Origin: Rhodoferax ferrireducens
GTDB lineage: Bacteria; Pseudomonadota; Gammaproteobacteria; Burkholderiales; Burkholderiaceae_C
Direction: 5' to 3'
Length of the DNA stretch: 32,604 nt
Assembly (NCBI GenBank): GCA_002083775.1
Contig: MTEI01000030.1
Span: 1 to 32,604, forward strand
Positions 7,853 through 16,564 of the stretch are shown one piece after another. The notes beneath the pieces are model-generated. The model searched no databases and was not told the origin of the DNA. It saw only the letters and a list, made by a program, of their open reading frames with translations. Position numbers and translations under genes: made by a program. Numbering within the stretch: position 1 is the first letter of the stretch; every line of letters begins with the position of its first letter.

Positions 7853-8581
7853 ATGAGTATTGTGGCTCTGCAAATAAACGGTGGCGAAGCAATCTACAGC
7901 CAGATTGCGAAACTGCTTAGGGAAGAGATTTCTTCGTTTCTAAAACCAGGCGAGTGTCTTCCGTCGGAAAACGACCTGGCGGAGCGCTTTGGTGTCAATC
8001 GGCATACGATTCGGCGCGCCGTCGAAGATTTGATCGCTGCTGGCCTGTTGGAGCGCAGGCACGGCAAAGGAACTTTTGTGCTCGACGGTCCGGCGGACTA
8101 CGTCCTGGGCAGCGGCACACGCTTCACCGAAACCTTCGAAACACTCGGCAAGACCGCGAGTAGCCGAATCTTGCGAAAATTGGTTATTCCGGCGCGCGGT
8201 GGTGTTGCCGCACGACTGCGCCTTGCAGAAAACGACTCGGTTGTATGGATCGAATCGCTTCGACTGGCTGACGACCACCCAATTTGCATTATTTCCCATT
8301 TCTTGCCGCAGCACGTTTTCCCCGATTTGCGAAACGAATACCACGGGGGATCGCTGCACGAACACCTTGCCGTCCGCTACGAACTGAAACTGCGGCGGAT
8401 CGAAAGCCTCGTCAGTGCAGCGCTCCCGCAAGGAAACGATGCCTCGCTGCTGGGGATGCCCCAGAACCAGCCTGTACTACGGGTAAAAAGCGTCAATGTA
8501 TGCGAGCAGGACGGAACCCCGCTCGAATACGCCTTGACCCGGTTTCGCGCCGACCGGATACAACTGCGCATCAATCCTTGA
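7853..8581 (+). CDS. phnF: PhnF, GntR/HutC-family regulator of phosphonate use
   Basis: The protein has 242 residues. The N-terminal GntR winged helix is clear (AIYSQIAKLLREEI, PSENDLAERFGVNRHTIRRAVEDL, GLLERRHGKGTFV, about 13-77). A UTRA effector-binding domain (about 95-240) follows, containing WIESLRLADDHPICIISHFLP and ending EYALTRFRADRIQL. PhnF proteins repress phn operons and are relieved by an intracellular ligand. It is the first gene of the cargo, 35 bp ahead of phnD in the same direction, and has an inverted repeat right before its start. It looks complete. Confidence 0.9.
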   Translation: MSIVALQINGGEAIYSQIAKLLREEISSFLKPGECLPSENDLAERFGVNRHTIRRAVEDLIAAGLLERRHGKGTFVLDGPADYVLGSGTRFTETFETLGKTASSRILRKLVIPARGGVAARLRLAENDSVVWIESLRLADDHPICIISHFLPQHVFPDLRNEYHGGSLHEHLAVRYELKLRRIESLVSAALPQGNDASLLGMPQNQPVLRVKSVNVCEQDGTPLEYALTRFRADRIQLRINP

Positions 8582-8616
8582 CCTATCTACTGACCAACCT
8601 TACGTGAGCAACCTCA

Positions 8617-9486
8617 ATGTATTTGAAACAAACCATTTCGGCAAGCGCGCTGGCGCTGGCATTTTCTCTGACTGCTGCGCCCGTACTGGCGCGTGACATC
8701 GTCATGGGCCTCATTCCTGCGGAAAACAACGAGGAGATGATTCAGCAGTTCGAGCCGATGCGCCTCCATCTGGAAAAGAAGCTGGGCGAAAAAGTGAAGG
8801 TATTTACCGCCACGGACTACGCTGGAGTGATTGAGGCAATGAAAAAGAAGCGCGTGGATATCGCCTGGTTCGGGCCGCTGTCCTATTACCTGGCCGAGCA
8901 GGAAGCCGGAGCCGAGGCCTTTGCTGTCGGCATCCGCAAGGGCGGTACATCCAGTACGTACAAGAGCATCATCGTTGTCCCATGTGATTCGGGCGTCAAG
9001 TCGATTAAGGAACTGAAGGGCAAGAGCGTCGCCTTTGTCGATCCGGCTTCGACATCCGGCGGCCTGATGCCAACCTACATGGTCAAGAAAGAAACTGGCT
9101 CGATGCCGCAAGAGTTCTTCGGCAAATTCACCTACGCGGGTTCCCACGATGCCGCCGAACTTGCCGTCAAGAACAAGACGGTCGACGCCGCTGCCGACAA
9201 CGATATTACCTATGAAAAGATGCTCGCCAAAGGCCTGATCAGCAAACAGACCAATTGCATCATCAAGGAATCCGACCCCTTGCCCGGTTCGCCTCTCGTT
9301 TATCGCGGCGATCTGCCGGCCGATATGAAAGCCAAGATTCAGGACGCCATCCTGAATGCCCATAAGGAAATCCAAGTCACCGGTTACGGTGAACTGAGCC
9401 ACTACGTCACCGTCAGCCCCAAGGACTATCAGGGTATCCGCGACATGGTCAAGGAACTCGGCTTAAAGAAAGAGCAACTCAAGTAA
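8617..9486 (+). CDS. phnD: PhnD, periplasmic phosphonate-binding protein
   Basis: The protein has 289 residues with a signal peptide (MYLKQ, hydrophobic to about residue 22, cleavage after VLA near residue 25). The mature protein is a PhnD/SsuA-type binding protein: MGLIPAENNEEM, VDIAWFGPLSYYLAEQEAGAEA, KSVAFVDPASTSGG and the DNDITYEKM stretch shape the ligand pocket. It delivers phosphonates to the PhnC/PhnE permease. A hairpin follows the gene, which in binding-protein operons often protects the abundant mRNA for this subunit. The ribosome binding site is weak (GTGAG). Confidence 0.93.
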   Translation: MYLKQTISASALALAFSLTAAPVLARDIVMGLIPAENNEEMIQQFEPMRLHLEKKLGEKVKVFTATDYAGVIEAMKKKRVDIAWFGPLSYYLAEQEAGAEAFAVGIRKGGTSSTYKSIIVVPCDSGVKSIKELKGKSVAFVDPASTSGGLMPTYMVKKETGSMPQEFFGKFTYAGSHDAAELAVKNKTVDAAADNDITYEKMLAKGLISKQTNCIIKESDPLPGSPLVYRGDLPADMKAKIQDAILNAHKEIQVTGYGELSHYVTVSPKDYQGIRDMVKELGLKKEQLK

Positions 9487-9498
9487 TCACTTCGGGAG

Positions 9499-9521
9499 AG
9501 GCAGGCTACGTCGGCCTGCCT
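9499..9521 (+). promoter_or_regulatory. Intergenic hairpin between phnD and phnC
   Basis: AGGCAGGC (9499-9506) pairs perfectly with GCCTGCCT (9514-9521) around a 7-base loop. No T-tract follows, so it is more likely an mRNA-stabilising or attenuating stem that lowers phnC relative to phnD than a full terminator. Confidence 0.6.
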
Positions 9522-9542
9522 TCCTGGCCAAGGAGAAAATAC

Positions 9543-10322
9543 ATGTCTGCAATTTCAATTCAATCCGTTTCCAAACGTTTCCCCAACGGTTTCGAGGCGT
9601 TGAAGGGGGTCAGTGCCGAGATTCGCTCCGGTAGTTTCACCGTTATTCTGGGCCCCAGCGGTGCAGGGAAGTCCACGCTGCTCCGCTTGATGAATGGTCT
9701 GGAAACCCCCACCACCGGTGCTGTGAAAATCGGGGGCGAACTCGTTAACGGGCAAAAGCTGCGCGGCATTCGCGCTCGGGTGGCGATGGTTTTCCAGCAG
9801 TTCAATCTGGTGGAGCGCCTTTCCGTCGTTACCAACGTGCTGACTGGACGCTTGGCCCACCGTTCTTGGGTCGGTAGTGTGTTCTATCTCTTCCGCAAAG
9901 AAGATATGGGGATTGCCCAGGAAGCGCTGTCCCGTGTCGCATTGACTGACAAGGCGTGGAGCCGCGCCGACAAATTGTCCGGCGGACAGCAGCAGCGCGT
10001 CGGCATTGCTCGGGCACTGGCTCAGCAACCCGAGGTCATTCTGGCCGACGAACCGGTCGCCAGTCTTGATCCGGTGTCGAGCGAGGAAATCATGGCTCTG
10101 TTACGCGAGATCTGCGAGCGCGACGGCATCACGGTCGTCGTCAATCTGCATCAGGTGGAACTGGCACGGCGTTTTGCTGATCGCATTATCGGCATGAACA
10201 GCGGGAAGATCGTATTCGACGGCAGCCCGGAACAAATGACGCCATCTGCACTGCGCACTATCTACCAACGGGAAGGCATCGAAAATGACAACAGTCTCGA
10301 CATGGCGCTGGCCTACGCCTAA
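9543..10322 (+). CDS. phnC: PhnC, ATP-binding subunit of the phosphonate ABC importer
   Basis: The protein has 259 residues; AGGAG lies 7 bases before the start. It shows Walker A GPSGAGKS (37-44), Q-loop FQQFNLVERLSV, ABC signature LSGGQQQRVGIARAL, Walker B VILADEPVASLDP and an H-loop (NLHQVE). The GRLAHRSWVGSVFYLF insert after the Q-loop is characteristic of PhnC proteins. It powers uptake of phosphonates through the two PhnE subunits. Its last 38 bp overlap phnE1 in another frame. Confidence 0.93.
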   Translation: MSAISIQSVSKRFPNGFEALKGVSAEIRSGSFTVILGPSGAGKSTLLRLMNGLETPTTGAVKIGGELVNGQKLRGIRARVAMVFQQFNLVERLSVVTNVLTGRLAHRSWVGSVFYLFRKEDMGIAQEALSRVALTDKAWSRADKLSGGQQQRVGIARALAQQPEVILADEPVASLDPVSSEEIMALLREICERDGITVVVNLHQVELARRFADRIIGMNSGKIVFDGSPEQMTPSALRTIYQREGIENDNSLDMALAYA

Positions 10323-11100
10323 CGGGCGGCTGCCACTACCGCTGGTCGGTGGCGTGCTGGCGTTGTTGTGCATACTAGGGTTGACGGCGCCCGTCGTGGA
10401 AGTGGACTTCATTCGCCTGATCAGCTCTGGTGGAAAAATGTTCAATTTCGCGGCGCAGATGTTCGTGACCCCCGACTGGGCCTATGTGCCGCAACTGCTG
10501 GCGAAAATGCTCGAAACCATCGAAATGACGGTGCTCGGCACCGCCATTGCCATCGCCATCAGTTTGCCGCTGGGTATTCTCGCTGCCCGCAACGCCACAC
10601 CGCATGTCGTGGTCTATCGAATTACACGCGATTTGTTGAGCCTGATGCGTGCGCTGCCCGAATTAGTCTGGGCGCTGGTCTTTGTTTCGGCGGTCGGTCT
10701 TGGACCGTTACCGGGCGTCATGGCATTGGCTTTTGTCACCGTCGGTTTCATGGGCAAGTTCTTTGCCGAGTCCATTGAGGTGGTTGATCACAAGGCTGTG
10801 GAAGGCGTACGGGCGCACGGTGCCGGCTGGTTGCAGGTTCGCCTGTTCGCCATGCTTCCCCAAGCGCTGCCCGATTTTGTCGGCACCGTCATGTACATCC
10901 TTGACCATAACCTGCGCGCCGCCGCCATCCTTGGCCTGGTCGGTGCCGGTGGTATTGGTTACGACTTAGTGATGTCGATGCGCTTGTTTCAGTACGAGCG
11001 GCTGCTTCTGATCGCTTTGTCCATCTATCTGGTCGTCACCGCGTTGGATCGCGCCTCCGACGCCTTGCGTAGCCGAATCATTCACGGAAAAAAGCCATGA
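10285..11100 (+). CDS. phnE: PhnE1, phosphonate ABC importer permease
   Basis: The protein has 271 residues. The start ATG lies inside phnC, with GGGAAGG about 8 bases upstream. It has about six membrane segments, beginning at PLVGGVLALLCILGL. The ABC permease core includes ARNATPHVVVYRITRDLLSLMRALPELVWALVF and the EAA-type coupling loop EVVDHKAVEGVRAHGAGWLQV. It is one of two tandem permease genes, which would form a heterodimer in the inner membrane. It ends in an ATGA overlap with the second permease. Confidence 0.9.
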   Translation: MTTVSTWRWPTPNGRLPLPLVGGVLALLCILGLTAPVVEVDFIRLISSGGKMFNFAAQMFVTPDWAYVPQLLAKMLETIEMTVLGTAIAIAISLPLGILAARNATPHVVVYRITRDLLSLMRALPELVWALVFVSAVGLGPLPGVMALAFVTVGFMGKFFAESIEVVDHKAVEGVRAHGAGWLQVRLFAMLPQALPDFVGTVMYILDHNLRAAAILGLVGAGGIGYDLVMSMRLFQYERLLLIALSIYLVVTALDRASDALRSRIIHGKKP

Positions 11101-11906
11101 AGCTCCGTGATCTGAAACGGCTTATTCCGCCGACCGATGTACTGCCACCCAAGCCGCGCAACCCGGTACCGGTCTGGATCGCCACAACGATGGTCGTCCT
11201 CTGGCTGATCGTCCGCGACTTGGATATCTCTTTCGAAACCCTTGCCTACGGCGTGGCAGATATAGGTGAATATTTCAGCCGCTACGGGAGGCCTGACTTT
11301 ACAGACTTGTCTAGATATCTGGTTCTCATGGGCATTACGTTGGCCACGGCACTCTGGGGAACGGTTTTCGCGCTGGTTGTTGCCTTTTTTCTGGCGCCGC
11401 TCGCGGCACGCAATTTCGCTCCGAATCCAGTGCTCTATCGCGTTGCCCGCGAAGCACTCAATTTCATGCGTGCAATGCCAGACCTGTTGCTCGCCCTGAT
11501 TTTCGTTACCGCACTTGGGCTGGGGCCATTGCCCGGCGCGCTGGCGATTGGGGTTCATACGTCAGGTTTTCTTGGCAAGTTCTTCGCTGAGAGTCTGGAG
11601 CGGGTCGACAAGGGAGTTTGTGAAGGTGTGGCATCGACCGGCGCCAATTTCCCGCAGATGGTGATGTATGCCGGCTGGCCTTCGATTTTGCGCGAAGCCC
11701 TCGGCAATATCCTCTACATCCTGGACCGCAATGTGCGCATGGCTTCCGTGCTTGGTTTAGTCGGTGCCGGCGGCATCGGGCTGGCGCTGCACGACACTTT
11801 GCGCCTCTTTGAATATGGCCAATCGTCCGCACTGATTCTGGTCATTCTGGCCACCATTTTGATTATCGACTACGCCTCGGCGTGGTTGCGAAGGAGACTA
11901 GGTTGA
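11097..11906 (+). CDS. phnE: PhnE2, second phosphonate ABC importer permease
   Basis: The protein has 269 residues and is a paralogue of the preceding gene. It shares the ALNFMRAMPDLLLALIFVTALGLGPLPG core, the GFLGKFFAESLERVDKGVCEGV coupling loop and the C-terminal GLVGAGGIG motif. The N-terminus carries one extra hydrophilic stretch (LIPPTDVLPPKPRNPVPV) before the first membrane helix. Tandem, non-identical phnE genes are common in C-P lyase operons. The start overlaps the phnE1 stop (ATGA). Confidence 0.9.
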   Translation: MKLRDLKRLIPPTDVLPPKPRNPVPVWIATTMVVLWLIVRDLDISFETLAYGVADIGEYFSRYGRPDFTDLSRYLVLMGITLATALWGTVFALVVAFFLAPLAARNFAPNPVLYRVAREALNFMRAMPDLLLALIFVTALGLGPLPGALAIGVHTSGFLGKFFAESLERVDKGVCEGVASTGANFPQMVMYAGWPSILREALGNILYILDRNVRMASVLGLVGAGGIGLALHDTLRLFEYGQSSALILVILATILIIDYASAWLRRRLG

Positions 11907-12370
11907 TAAACCTTGAACGAAAAGACTGGATCAGGGCACTGACAGCCCATCCGGTTGACCTCTTGAACACGCTGGCCGAGCAACTCGCGACCGACTGCGA
12001 AGTAAAACTGACCAGCCTTCCGCAGGCGGGCCTTGGCTTGCTTCAACTCGCCGATGGCGCCTTTCACGAACCCTATTATCTGGGTGAATTTCCGCTTTCC
12101 GCCTGTCGTCTCGAACTGGTGCTTCCCGACGGGCGCCGGGCCGAGGGTGGTGCTCAGGTAGTGGCCGACGATGCCGACCTCGCACGCTCGCTGGCGATTC
12201 TTGACGCCATTGTTGAAGCGCGTCTTCCTGGCTGGGAAATGGTTGCCGAACAGGTGACTTCAGGCGCCCGAAAGCGCAGCGAAAGCGATCAGCGCCGAAA
12301 CGCCATACTCGCGGCGACCCGCGTCGATTTTTCCATGCTGAACAACACCGGGGATGATGATGAAAATTGA
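11903..12370 (+). CDS. phnG: PhnG, C-P lyase core complex subunit
   Basis: The protein has 155 residues when begun at TTG 11903, which has AAGGAG seven bases upstream; a GTG at 11882 is in frame but has no such site. The family signature is visible: ERKDWIRAL near the start, then TSLPQAGLGLLQLADGAFHEPYYLGEF and RAEGGAQVVADDADLARSLAILDAI. With PhnI, PhnH, PhnJ and PhnK it forms the core complex; PhnI with PhnG, H and L makes the ribosyl triphosphate phosphonate intermediate. The length matches the family (about 150). It overlaps phnH by 17 bp. Confidence 0.88.
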   Translation: MINLERKDWIRALTAHPVDLLNTLAEQLATDCEVKLTSLPQAGLGLLQLADGAFHEPYYLGEFPLSACRLELVLPDGRRAEGGAQVVADDADLARSLAILDAIVEARLPGWEMVAEQVTSGARKRSESDQRRNAILAATRVDFSMLNNTGDDDEN

Positions 12371-12989
12371 GCGTGGCGAAGCTTCAGAGCAGGCCAGTGC
12401 TCGCATAAGCGGAAATCGCACTGATACCAAAACGGAAAACCTCTGGCAGGGAAGTGTCCAGCAATCCATCTTTCGCGAACTACTCGACGCTTTTTCGCGA
12501 CCAGGCGAGGTGCGCGATCTGACGCTCTTGATCGAGGGCACGACCGCGCAACGCGCTGTGCTAGCGACCTTGATGGACGGTGAAGCGACGCTGGCCGATC
12601 CGCACCAGAAAATAGCCATCGGCGATTGGTCATTACTTCAAGCACGGCGTGGTACGCCGGAGGCCGCGCGATACGTGGTGATCGACGGCTGCCGGGCACC
12701 GGATTTTGAGCCCGCCATGGGTTGCCTGGAAAGTCCGGAATTCGGCGCGACCTTGTTGATTGAGGTCACTGCCGTGGGTGATGGCCCTCTAGTCATCCAA
12801 CTCAATGGACCCGGCATCAACGGCCTGCGCGTTTTGCGCCTCGACGGACTGCATGCTGACTGGCTGGAACAGCGTGTCGACTGGGTCGCCTCCTTCCCTC
12901 TTGGCGTCGATATTCTCTTCTTTGATTCAAAACGCATCGTCGCGCTGCCGCGCACGACGCACGTAGGCATTGCCACGGGAGTGATCTGA
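12354..12989 (+). CDS. phnH: PhnH, C-P lyase core complex subunit
   Basis: The protein has 211 residues. After a variable N-terminus, QQSIFRELLDAFSRPGEVRDL (about 36-56) marks the family, followed by LDGEATLADP-type and GPGINGLRVLRLDGL segments. The C-terminal ASFPLGVDILFFD...ALPRTTHV is also typical of PhnH. It is required in the core complex and is structurally a degenerate PLP-fold protein. The start gives the methionine run MMMK; a start two codons later is equally possible. It is one base upstream of phnI. Confidence 0.9.
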   Translation: MMMKIERGEASEQASARISGNRTDTKTENLWQGSVQQSIFRELLDAFSRPGEVRDLTLLIEGTTAQRAVLATLMDGEATLADPHQKIAIGDWSLLQARRGTPEAARYVVIDGCRAPDFEPAMGCLESPEFGATLLIEVTAVGDGPLVIQLNGPGINGLRVLRLDGLHADWLEQRVDWVASFPLGVDILFFDSKRIVALPRTTHVGIATGVI

Positions 12990-12990
12990 C

Positions 12991-14103
12991 ATGAGTTACG
13001 TTGCCATCAAAGGCGGTGGCCGAGCCATTGCCGGTGCCGCTGCCGTCACCGAATATCTGCGTACCGAAGAGGGGCTGGCGAGCGATACGGCCGAGCCGCT
13101 CGCCATCGATACCATCCTGCATCAACTACGTCACCTGGTCGATCGTGTCGTTTCCGAGGGCGGCGTATATCACCCGCAATTTGCCGCACTAGCCATCAAG
13201 CAGAGCCTGGGCGACACGCTGGAAGCTGCTTTTGCGCTACGTGCCTGGCGTTCCACCCGACCGCGCCTGTCAGCGACACCCGTTCTCGATACCTCGCGCA
13301 TGCGGCTGATACGCCGCATCTCGTCGGCTTTCAAAGACATTCCCGGTGGGCAAATGCTCGGACCGACACCGGACTACGCCCTGCGCTTGCTGCGCTTGGA
13401 ACTGATCGACGAGTCGCCGCAAGCCTTCCGTGCAATAGCTCGCGATTGGCTGGCCAGTTGTCCGGAAGCAACGCTGCCCGACAGTTTCCCCAAAGTGCTC
13501 GATGCCCTGCGTACTGAAGGATTGCTCGCACCGGTCAGCGACATCAGGAGCGAGACAGCCTTCGACATCACCCGCGAACCGCTTGTCTTTCCGGTGCCCC
13601 GCTCGGCGGCCCTGGCAACCATGGCGCGGGCAGAGACCGGGTCACTGCTGGCCATCGCCTATTCCAACATGCGCGGTTACGGCGATGTGCACCCGACGGT
13701 GGCCGAACTGCGGGTCGGCTATCTGCCGGTTCTGCTGCCGCATCCGGTCACTGGCGAGCTAACCGAAGCCGGCGAAGTTCTGGTCACCGAGTGCGAGGTG
13801 GTTGCCATGTACACCGCCGACGATGCGGGAGGCAAACCGGTATTCACCATTGGTTACGGTGCCTGCTTTGGCCACAACGAGGTTAAGGCCATCTCGATGG
13901 CGATTCTCGACCGTGCCTTGCAGAAAGGCATGAAGGATGGCGCCGACAATCCGTCAGAAGACCCCGAATTTGTCCTTCTTCATGTCGACGGCGTTGATTC
14001 GATGGGCTTTGCTTCGCACTACAAGATGCCGCACTACGTCACTTTCCAGTCCGATCTGGACCGCTTGCGTACAACGCAGCAGAAGTCAGGAGCGTTCGCA
14101 TGA
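12991..14103 (+). CDS. phnI: PhnI, nucleosidase subunit of the C-P lyase core complex
   Basis: The protein has 370 residues, the usual length. It starts MSYVAIKGGGRAIAGAAAVT with GGGAG 9 bases upstream. Conserved blocks include FALRAWRSTRPRL, RRISSAFKDIPGGQMLGPTPDYALRLLRLEL and the C-terminal HVDGVDSMGFASHYKMPHYVTFQSDL. PhnI displaces adenine from ATP with phosphonate, helped by PhnG, H and L. It overlaps phnJ by ATGA. The gene shows no damage. Confidence 0.93.
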   Translation: MSYVAIKGGGRAIAGAAAVTEYLRTEEGLASDTAEPLAIDTILHQLRHLVDRVVSEGGVYHPQFAALAIKQSLGDTLEAAFALRAWRSTRPRLSATPVLDTSRMRLIRRISSAFKDIPGGQMLGPTPDYALRLLRLELIDESPQAFRAIARDWLASCPEATLPDSFPKVLDALRTEGLLAPVSDIRSETAFDITREPLVFPVPRSAALATMARAETGSLLAIAYSNMRGYGDVHPTVAELRVGYLPVLLPHPVTGELTEAGEVLVTECEVVAMYTADDAGGKPVFTIGYGACFGHNEVKAISMAILDRALQKGMKDGADNPSEDPEFVLLHVDGVDSMGFASHYKMPHYVTFQSDLDRLRTTQQKSGAFA

Positions 14104-15005
14104 ACAACACAAATGCCTATAACTTCGGCTTCCTCGACGAGTATGCCAAAAAGGAAGTGCGCCGCGCCATTCTCAAGGCCATCGCCATCCCCGGCTACCA
14201 GGTGCCCTACGCCTCGCGCGAAATGCCCATGGGGCGTGGCTTTGGCACCGGCGGGCTGCAACTGACGCTGTCGCTGATTGGCCCCGATGAGGTGCTCAAG
14301 GTGATCGACCAGGGTTCCGATGATTCGGTGAACGCGGTCAATCTGCGCCAGTTCATCGAGATGACCTGTCCTGGCATCTCGACGACCACAAAGACGGCAG
14401 AGAGCACGCTTATCCAGTCGCGCCACCGTATCCCTGAGTTGCCGCTGACGACGCAGCAAATCATTGTTCTGCAAGTGCCTTACCCGGACCCGCTGGTCGT
14501 CGTCGAGCCTTCCGAAGACAAGCGCAAGACCATGCACGGCGAGGCCGACTACTCACGCTTGCTGGTCAAGCTCTACGAGGACATCGTCAAGTTCGACGAG
14601 ATCACTATCTCGCACCGTTACCCGACGCGCATCAATGGCCATTACGTTATCGACCCTTCACCGATACCGCGCTGGGATGTGCCGAAACTCAACGATTCGG
14701 CGGCACTGATTTTGTTTGGCGCCGGGCGCGAGAAGAAGATTTATGCCGTTCCGCCCTATACGCGGGCCGAGCCGCTCGTTTTTTCTGATGTGCCTTTCCG
14801 CATCGAAGATTTCCGTGATGCTTCTGGGAAGCGTCGTGCTTGCGCTCGCTGTGGGTGCCTCGATTCTTTCCTCGACGAATTCGTCAGTGATTCAGGTAGC
14901 AAGGCTTATCAGTGCTCGGATAGTGACTGGTGCGATGAGCATCAGAGGTATGTTGGAGACGCTGAGGAAACCGGTCGCGGGGAAGTCCAGGGAGAAGCCG
15001 TATGA
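14100..15005 (+). CDS. phnJ: PhnJ, radical-SAM C-P lyase
   Basis: The protein has 301 residues. It carries the atypical radical-SAM cysteines: C248-X2-C251, then C272, which fit the iron-sulfur cluster ligands, and C278, which fits the catalytic thiyl cysteine, with family spacing. Gly32 in IPGYQVPYASREMP matches the glycyl radical position of characterised PhnJ. It cleaves the carbon-phosphorus bond, releasing alkane and ribosyl cyclic phosphate. AGGAG lies 8 bases upstream and its stop overlaps phnK (ATGA). All catalytic residues I can check are present, so the operon should be functional. Confidence 0.95.
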   Translation: MNNTNAYNFGFLDEYAKKEVRRAILKAIAIPGYQVPYASREMPMGRGFGTGGLQLTLSLIGPDEVLKVIDQGSDDSVNAVNLRQFIEMTCPGISTTTKTAESTLIQSRHRIPELPLTTQQIIVLQVPYPDPLVVVEPSEDKRKTMHGEADYSRLLVKLYEDIVKFDEITISHRYPTRINGHYVIDPSPIPRWDVPKLNDSAALILFGAGREKKIYAVPPYTRAEPLVFSDVPFRIEDFRDASGKRRACARCGCLDSFLDEFVSDSGSKAYQCSDSDWCDEHQRYVGDAEETGRGEVQGEAV

Positions 15006-15832
15006 ACAAGATTCTCGAAGTCCGCAACCTGAGCAAAATCTATGGCCCAGGTTGTCCGCAGTGCATTGAATCCACCGGCCCGGAAGCGGATACCAATCTC
15101 TGTCCCCATTGCGGCAGCGTCGTCGCCATCCACGATGTCTCGTTCGACCTGTTCGAGGGTGAAATTCTTGGCGTCATGGGGGAGTCCGGCAGCGGCAAAT
15201 CGACGGTGGTCAAGAACCTCTATTTCGACCAGGCGCCCTCGTCCGGCGAGGCGATCTTCTACGACCGCGATAAGCAGAACGATCTATTCTCGCTGAATGC
15301 GGCCCAGCAACGCTGGCTGCGTAACCATCGCTTCGGAATGGTCTATCAGAATCCGAATCTTGGCCTGAACTTCAACATAACTGCCGGCGGCAATATCGCC
15401 GAGCGCCTGCTGATGAGCGACCTGATGGACTACGGAGCCATTCGCGAGCGAGCGAAAGCCTTGTTAGAGCGTACTGAAGTGCTGCTTTCACGCGTCGACG
15501 ACCTGCCGAAGCACTTCTCCGGCGGCATGCAGCAACGGGTTCAGATCGCCAAGGCGCTGGCCACTCAGCCGCCGCTTCTGTTCCTTGATGAAGTAACCAC
15601 CGGACTCGACCTCTCGGTGCAGGCGCGCATTCTCGACCTGATCCTGGAAATCCAGCAGGAGTTAAAGACCGCCATGGTTGTCGTCACCCACGACCTTGGC
15701 GTCATACGCCTGCTCACCGGGCGCGCTATCGTCATGAAATACGGCCGCGTCATCGAGTCGGGGCTGACTGATCAAATTCTGGAAGACCCTCAGCACGCTT
15801 ATACCCAGCGTCTGGTGGCTTCTGCTCTTTAG
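15002..15832 (+). CDS. phnK: PhnK, ABC-type ATPase of the C-P lyase complex, with a Cys4 insert
   Basis: The protein has 276 residues. It shows Walker A GESGSGKS (60-67), signature FSGGMQQRVQIAKAL, Walker B LLFLDEVTTGLDL and H-loop VTHD. PhnK docks on the PhnGHIJ core and is not a transporter subunit. Between strand 1 and Walker A it has an insert with C18-X2-C21-X12-C34-X2-C37 (GCPQC, LCPHCG), a zinc-ribbon or cluster-like pattern absent from the E. coli protein as I know it. It overlaps phnJ and lies 9 bp before phnL. Confidence 0.92.
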   Translation: MNKILEVRNLSKIYGPGCPQCIESTGPEADTNLCPHCGSVVAIHDVSFDLFEGEILGVMGESGSGKSTVVKNLYFDQAPSSGEAIFYDRDKQNDLFSLNAAQQRWLRNHRFGMVYQNPNLGLNFNITAGGNIAERLLMSDLMDYGAIRERAKALLERTEVLLSRVDDLPKHFSGGMQQRVQIAKALATQPPLLFLDEVTTGLDLSVQARILDLILEIQQELKTAMVVVTHDLGVIRLLTGRAIVMKYGRVIESGLTDQILEDPQHAYTQRLVASAL

Positions 15833-15841
15833 GAGGACGCC

Positions 15842-16564
15842 ATGCTCACCCCCATTCTTCAGGTCGAAGGCTACGGCAAGCATTTCCAGTTGCACGAACA
15901 GAACAAGCTGATCCCGTCCTCGCACAACGTTAATTTCACCGTGCGCTCTGGCCAACTGACGGCACTGATCGGCCCCACCGGTGCTGGAAAGTCCTCGGTG
16001 CTCAAAGGCATCTACCGCAGCTATCTGCCCAGCGCTGGCCGCATTCTCTATCGCAATGCGCTGGGACATGAACTCGATCTGGCCTTGGCCAGCGAGCACC
16101 AGATACTCGAACTGCGGCGCCGCGAGATCGGCTTCGTGACCCAGTTTTTACATTGCCTGCCGCGTCAATCCACACTCGATGTCGTGGCGCAACCGCTGGT
16201 CAGCCTTGGTACTGCGCGCGAAGAATCAAGACAACGAGCCGCCGAATTGCTGTCGGCCATGAAGCTTCCGGAGCGTCTGTGGAGCGTGTCGCCCGCGACC
16301 TTCTCGGGCGGCGAACGGCAACGGGTCAACTTGGCGCGTGGCTTTGTCGCCAAGCCACGCTTGTTGCTGCTCGATGAACCTACGGCCAGCCTGGACCCGA
16401 CGACCGCCGAATGCGTGTTCGGTCTGATCGAAGGTTTGAAGGCCGAAGGAACGGCCATGTTGGCCATTTTCCACCACCCCGAAACGACGCGCCGACTGGC
16501 CGATCAGGTCGTTGAACTCGCACCACCACCTGCCGTCGAGGAACTTCTCAAGGAGATCGCATGA
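15842..16564 (+). CDS. phnL: PhnL, ABC-type ATPase for phosphonate activation
   Basis: The protein has 240 residues; AGGAGG stands directly upstream. Walker A GPTGAGKS (44-51), signature FSGGERQRVNLARGF and Walker B LLLLDEPTASLDP are intact. The PhnL-specific stretch is EIGFVTQFLHCLPRQSTLDVVAQPL. With PhnI, PhnG and PhnH it is needed to form the ribosyl triphosphate phosphonate. It overlaps phnM by ATGA. Confidence 0.93.
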   Translation: MLTPILQVEGYGKHFQLHEQNKLIPSSHNVNFTVRSGQLTALIGPTGAGKSSVLKGIYRSYLPSAGRILYRNALGHELDLALASEHQILELRRREIGFVTQFLHCLPRQSTLDVVAQPLVSLGTAREESRQRAAELLSAMKLPERLWSVSPATFSGGERQRVNLARGFVAKPRLLLLDEPTASLDPTTAECVFGLIEGLKAEGTAMLAIFHHPETTRRLADQVVELAPPPAVEELLKEIA

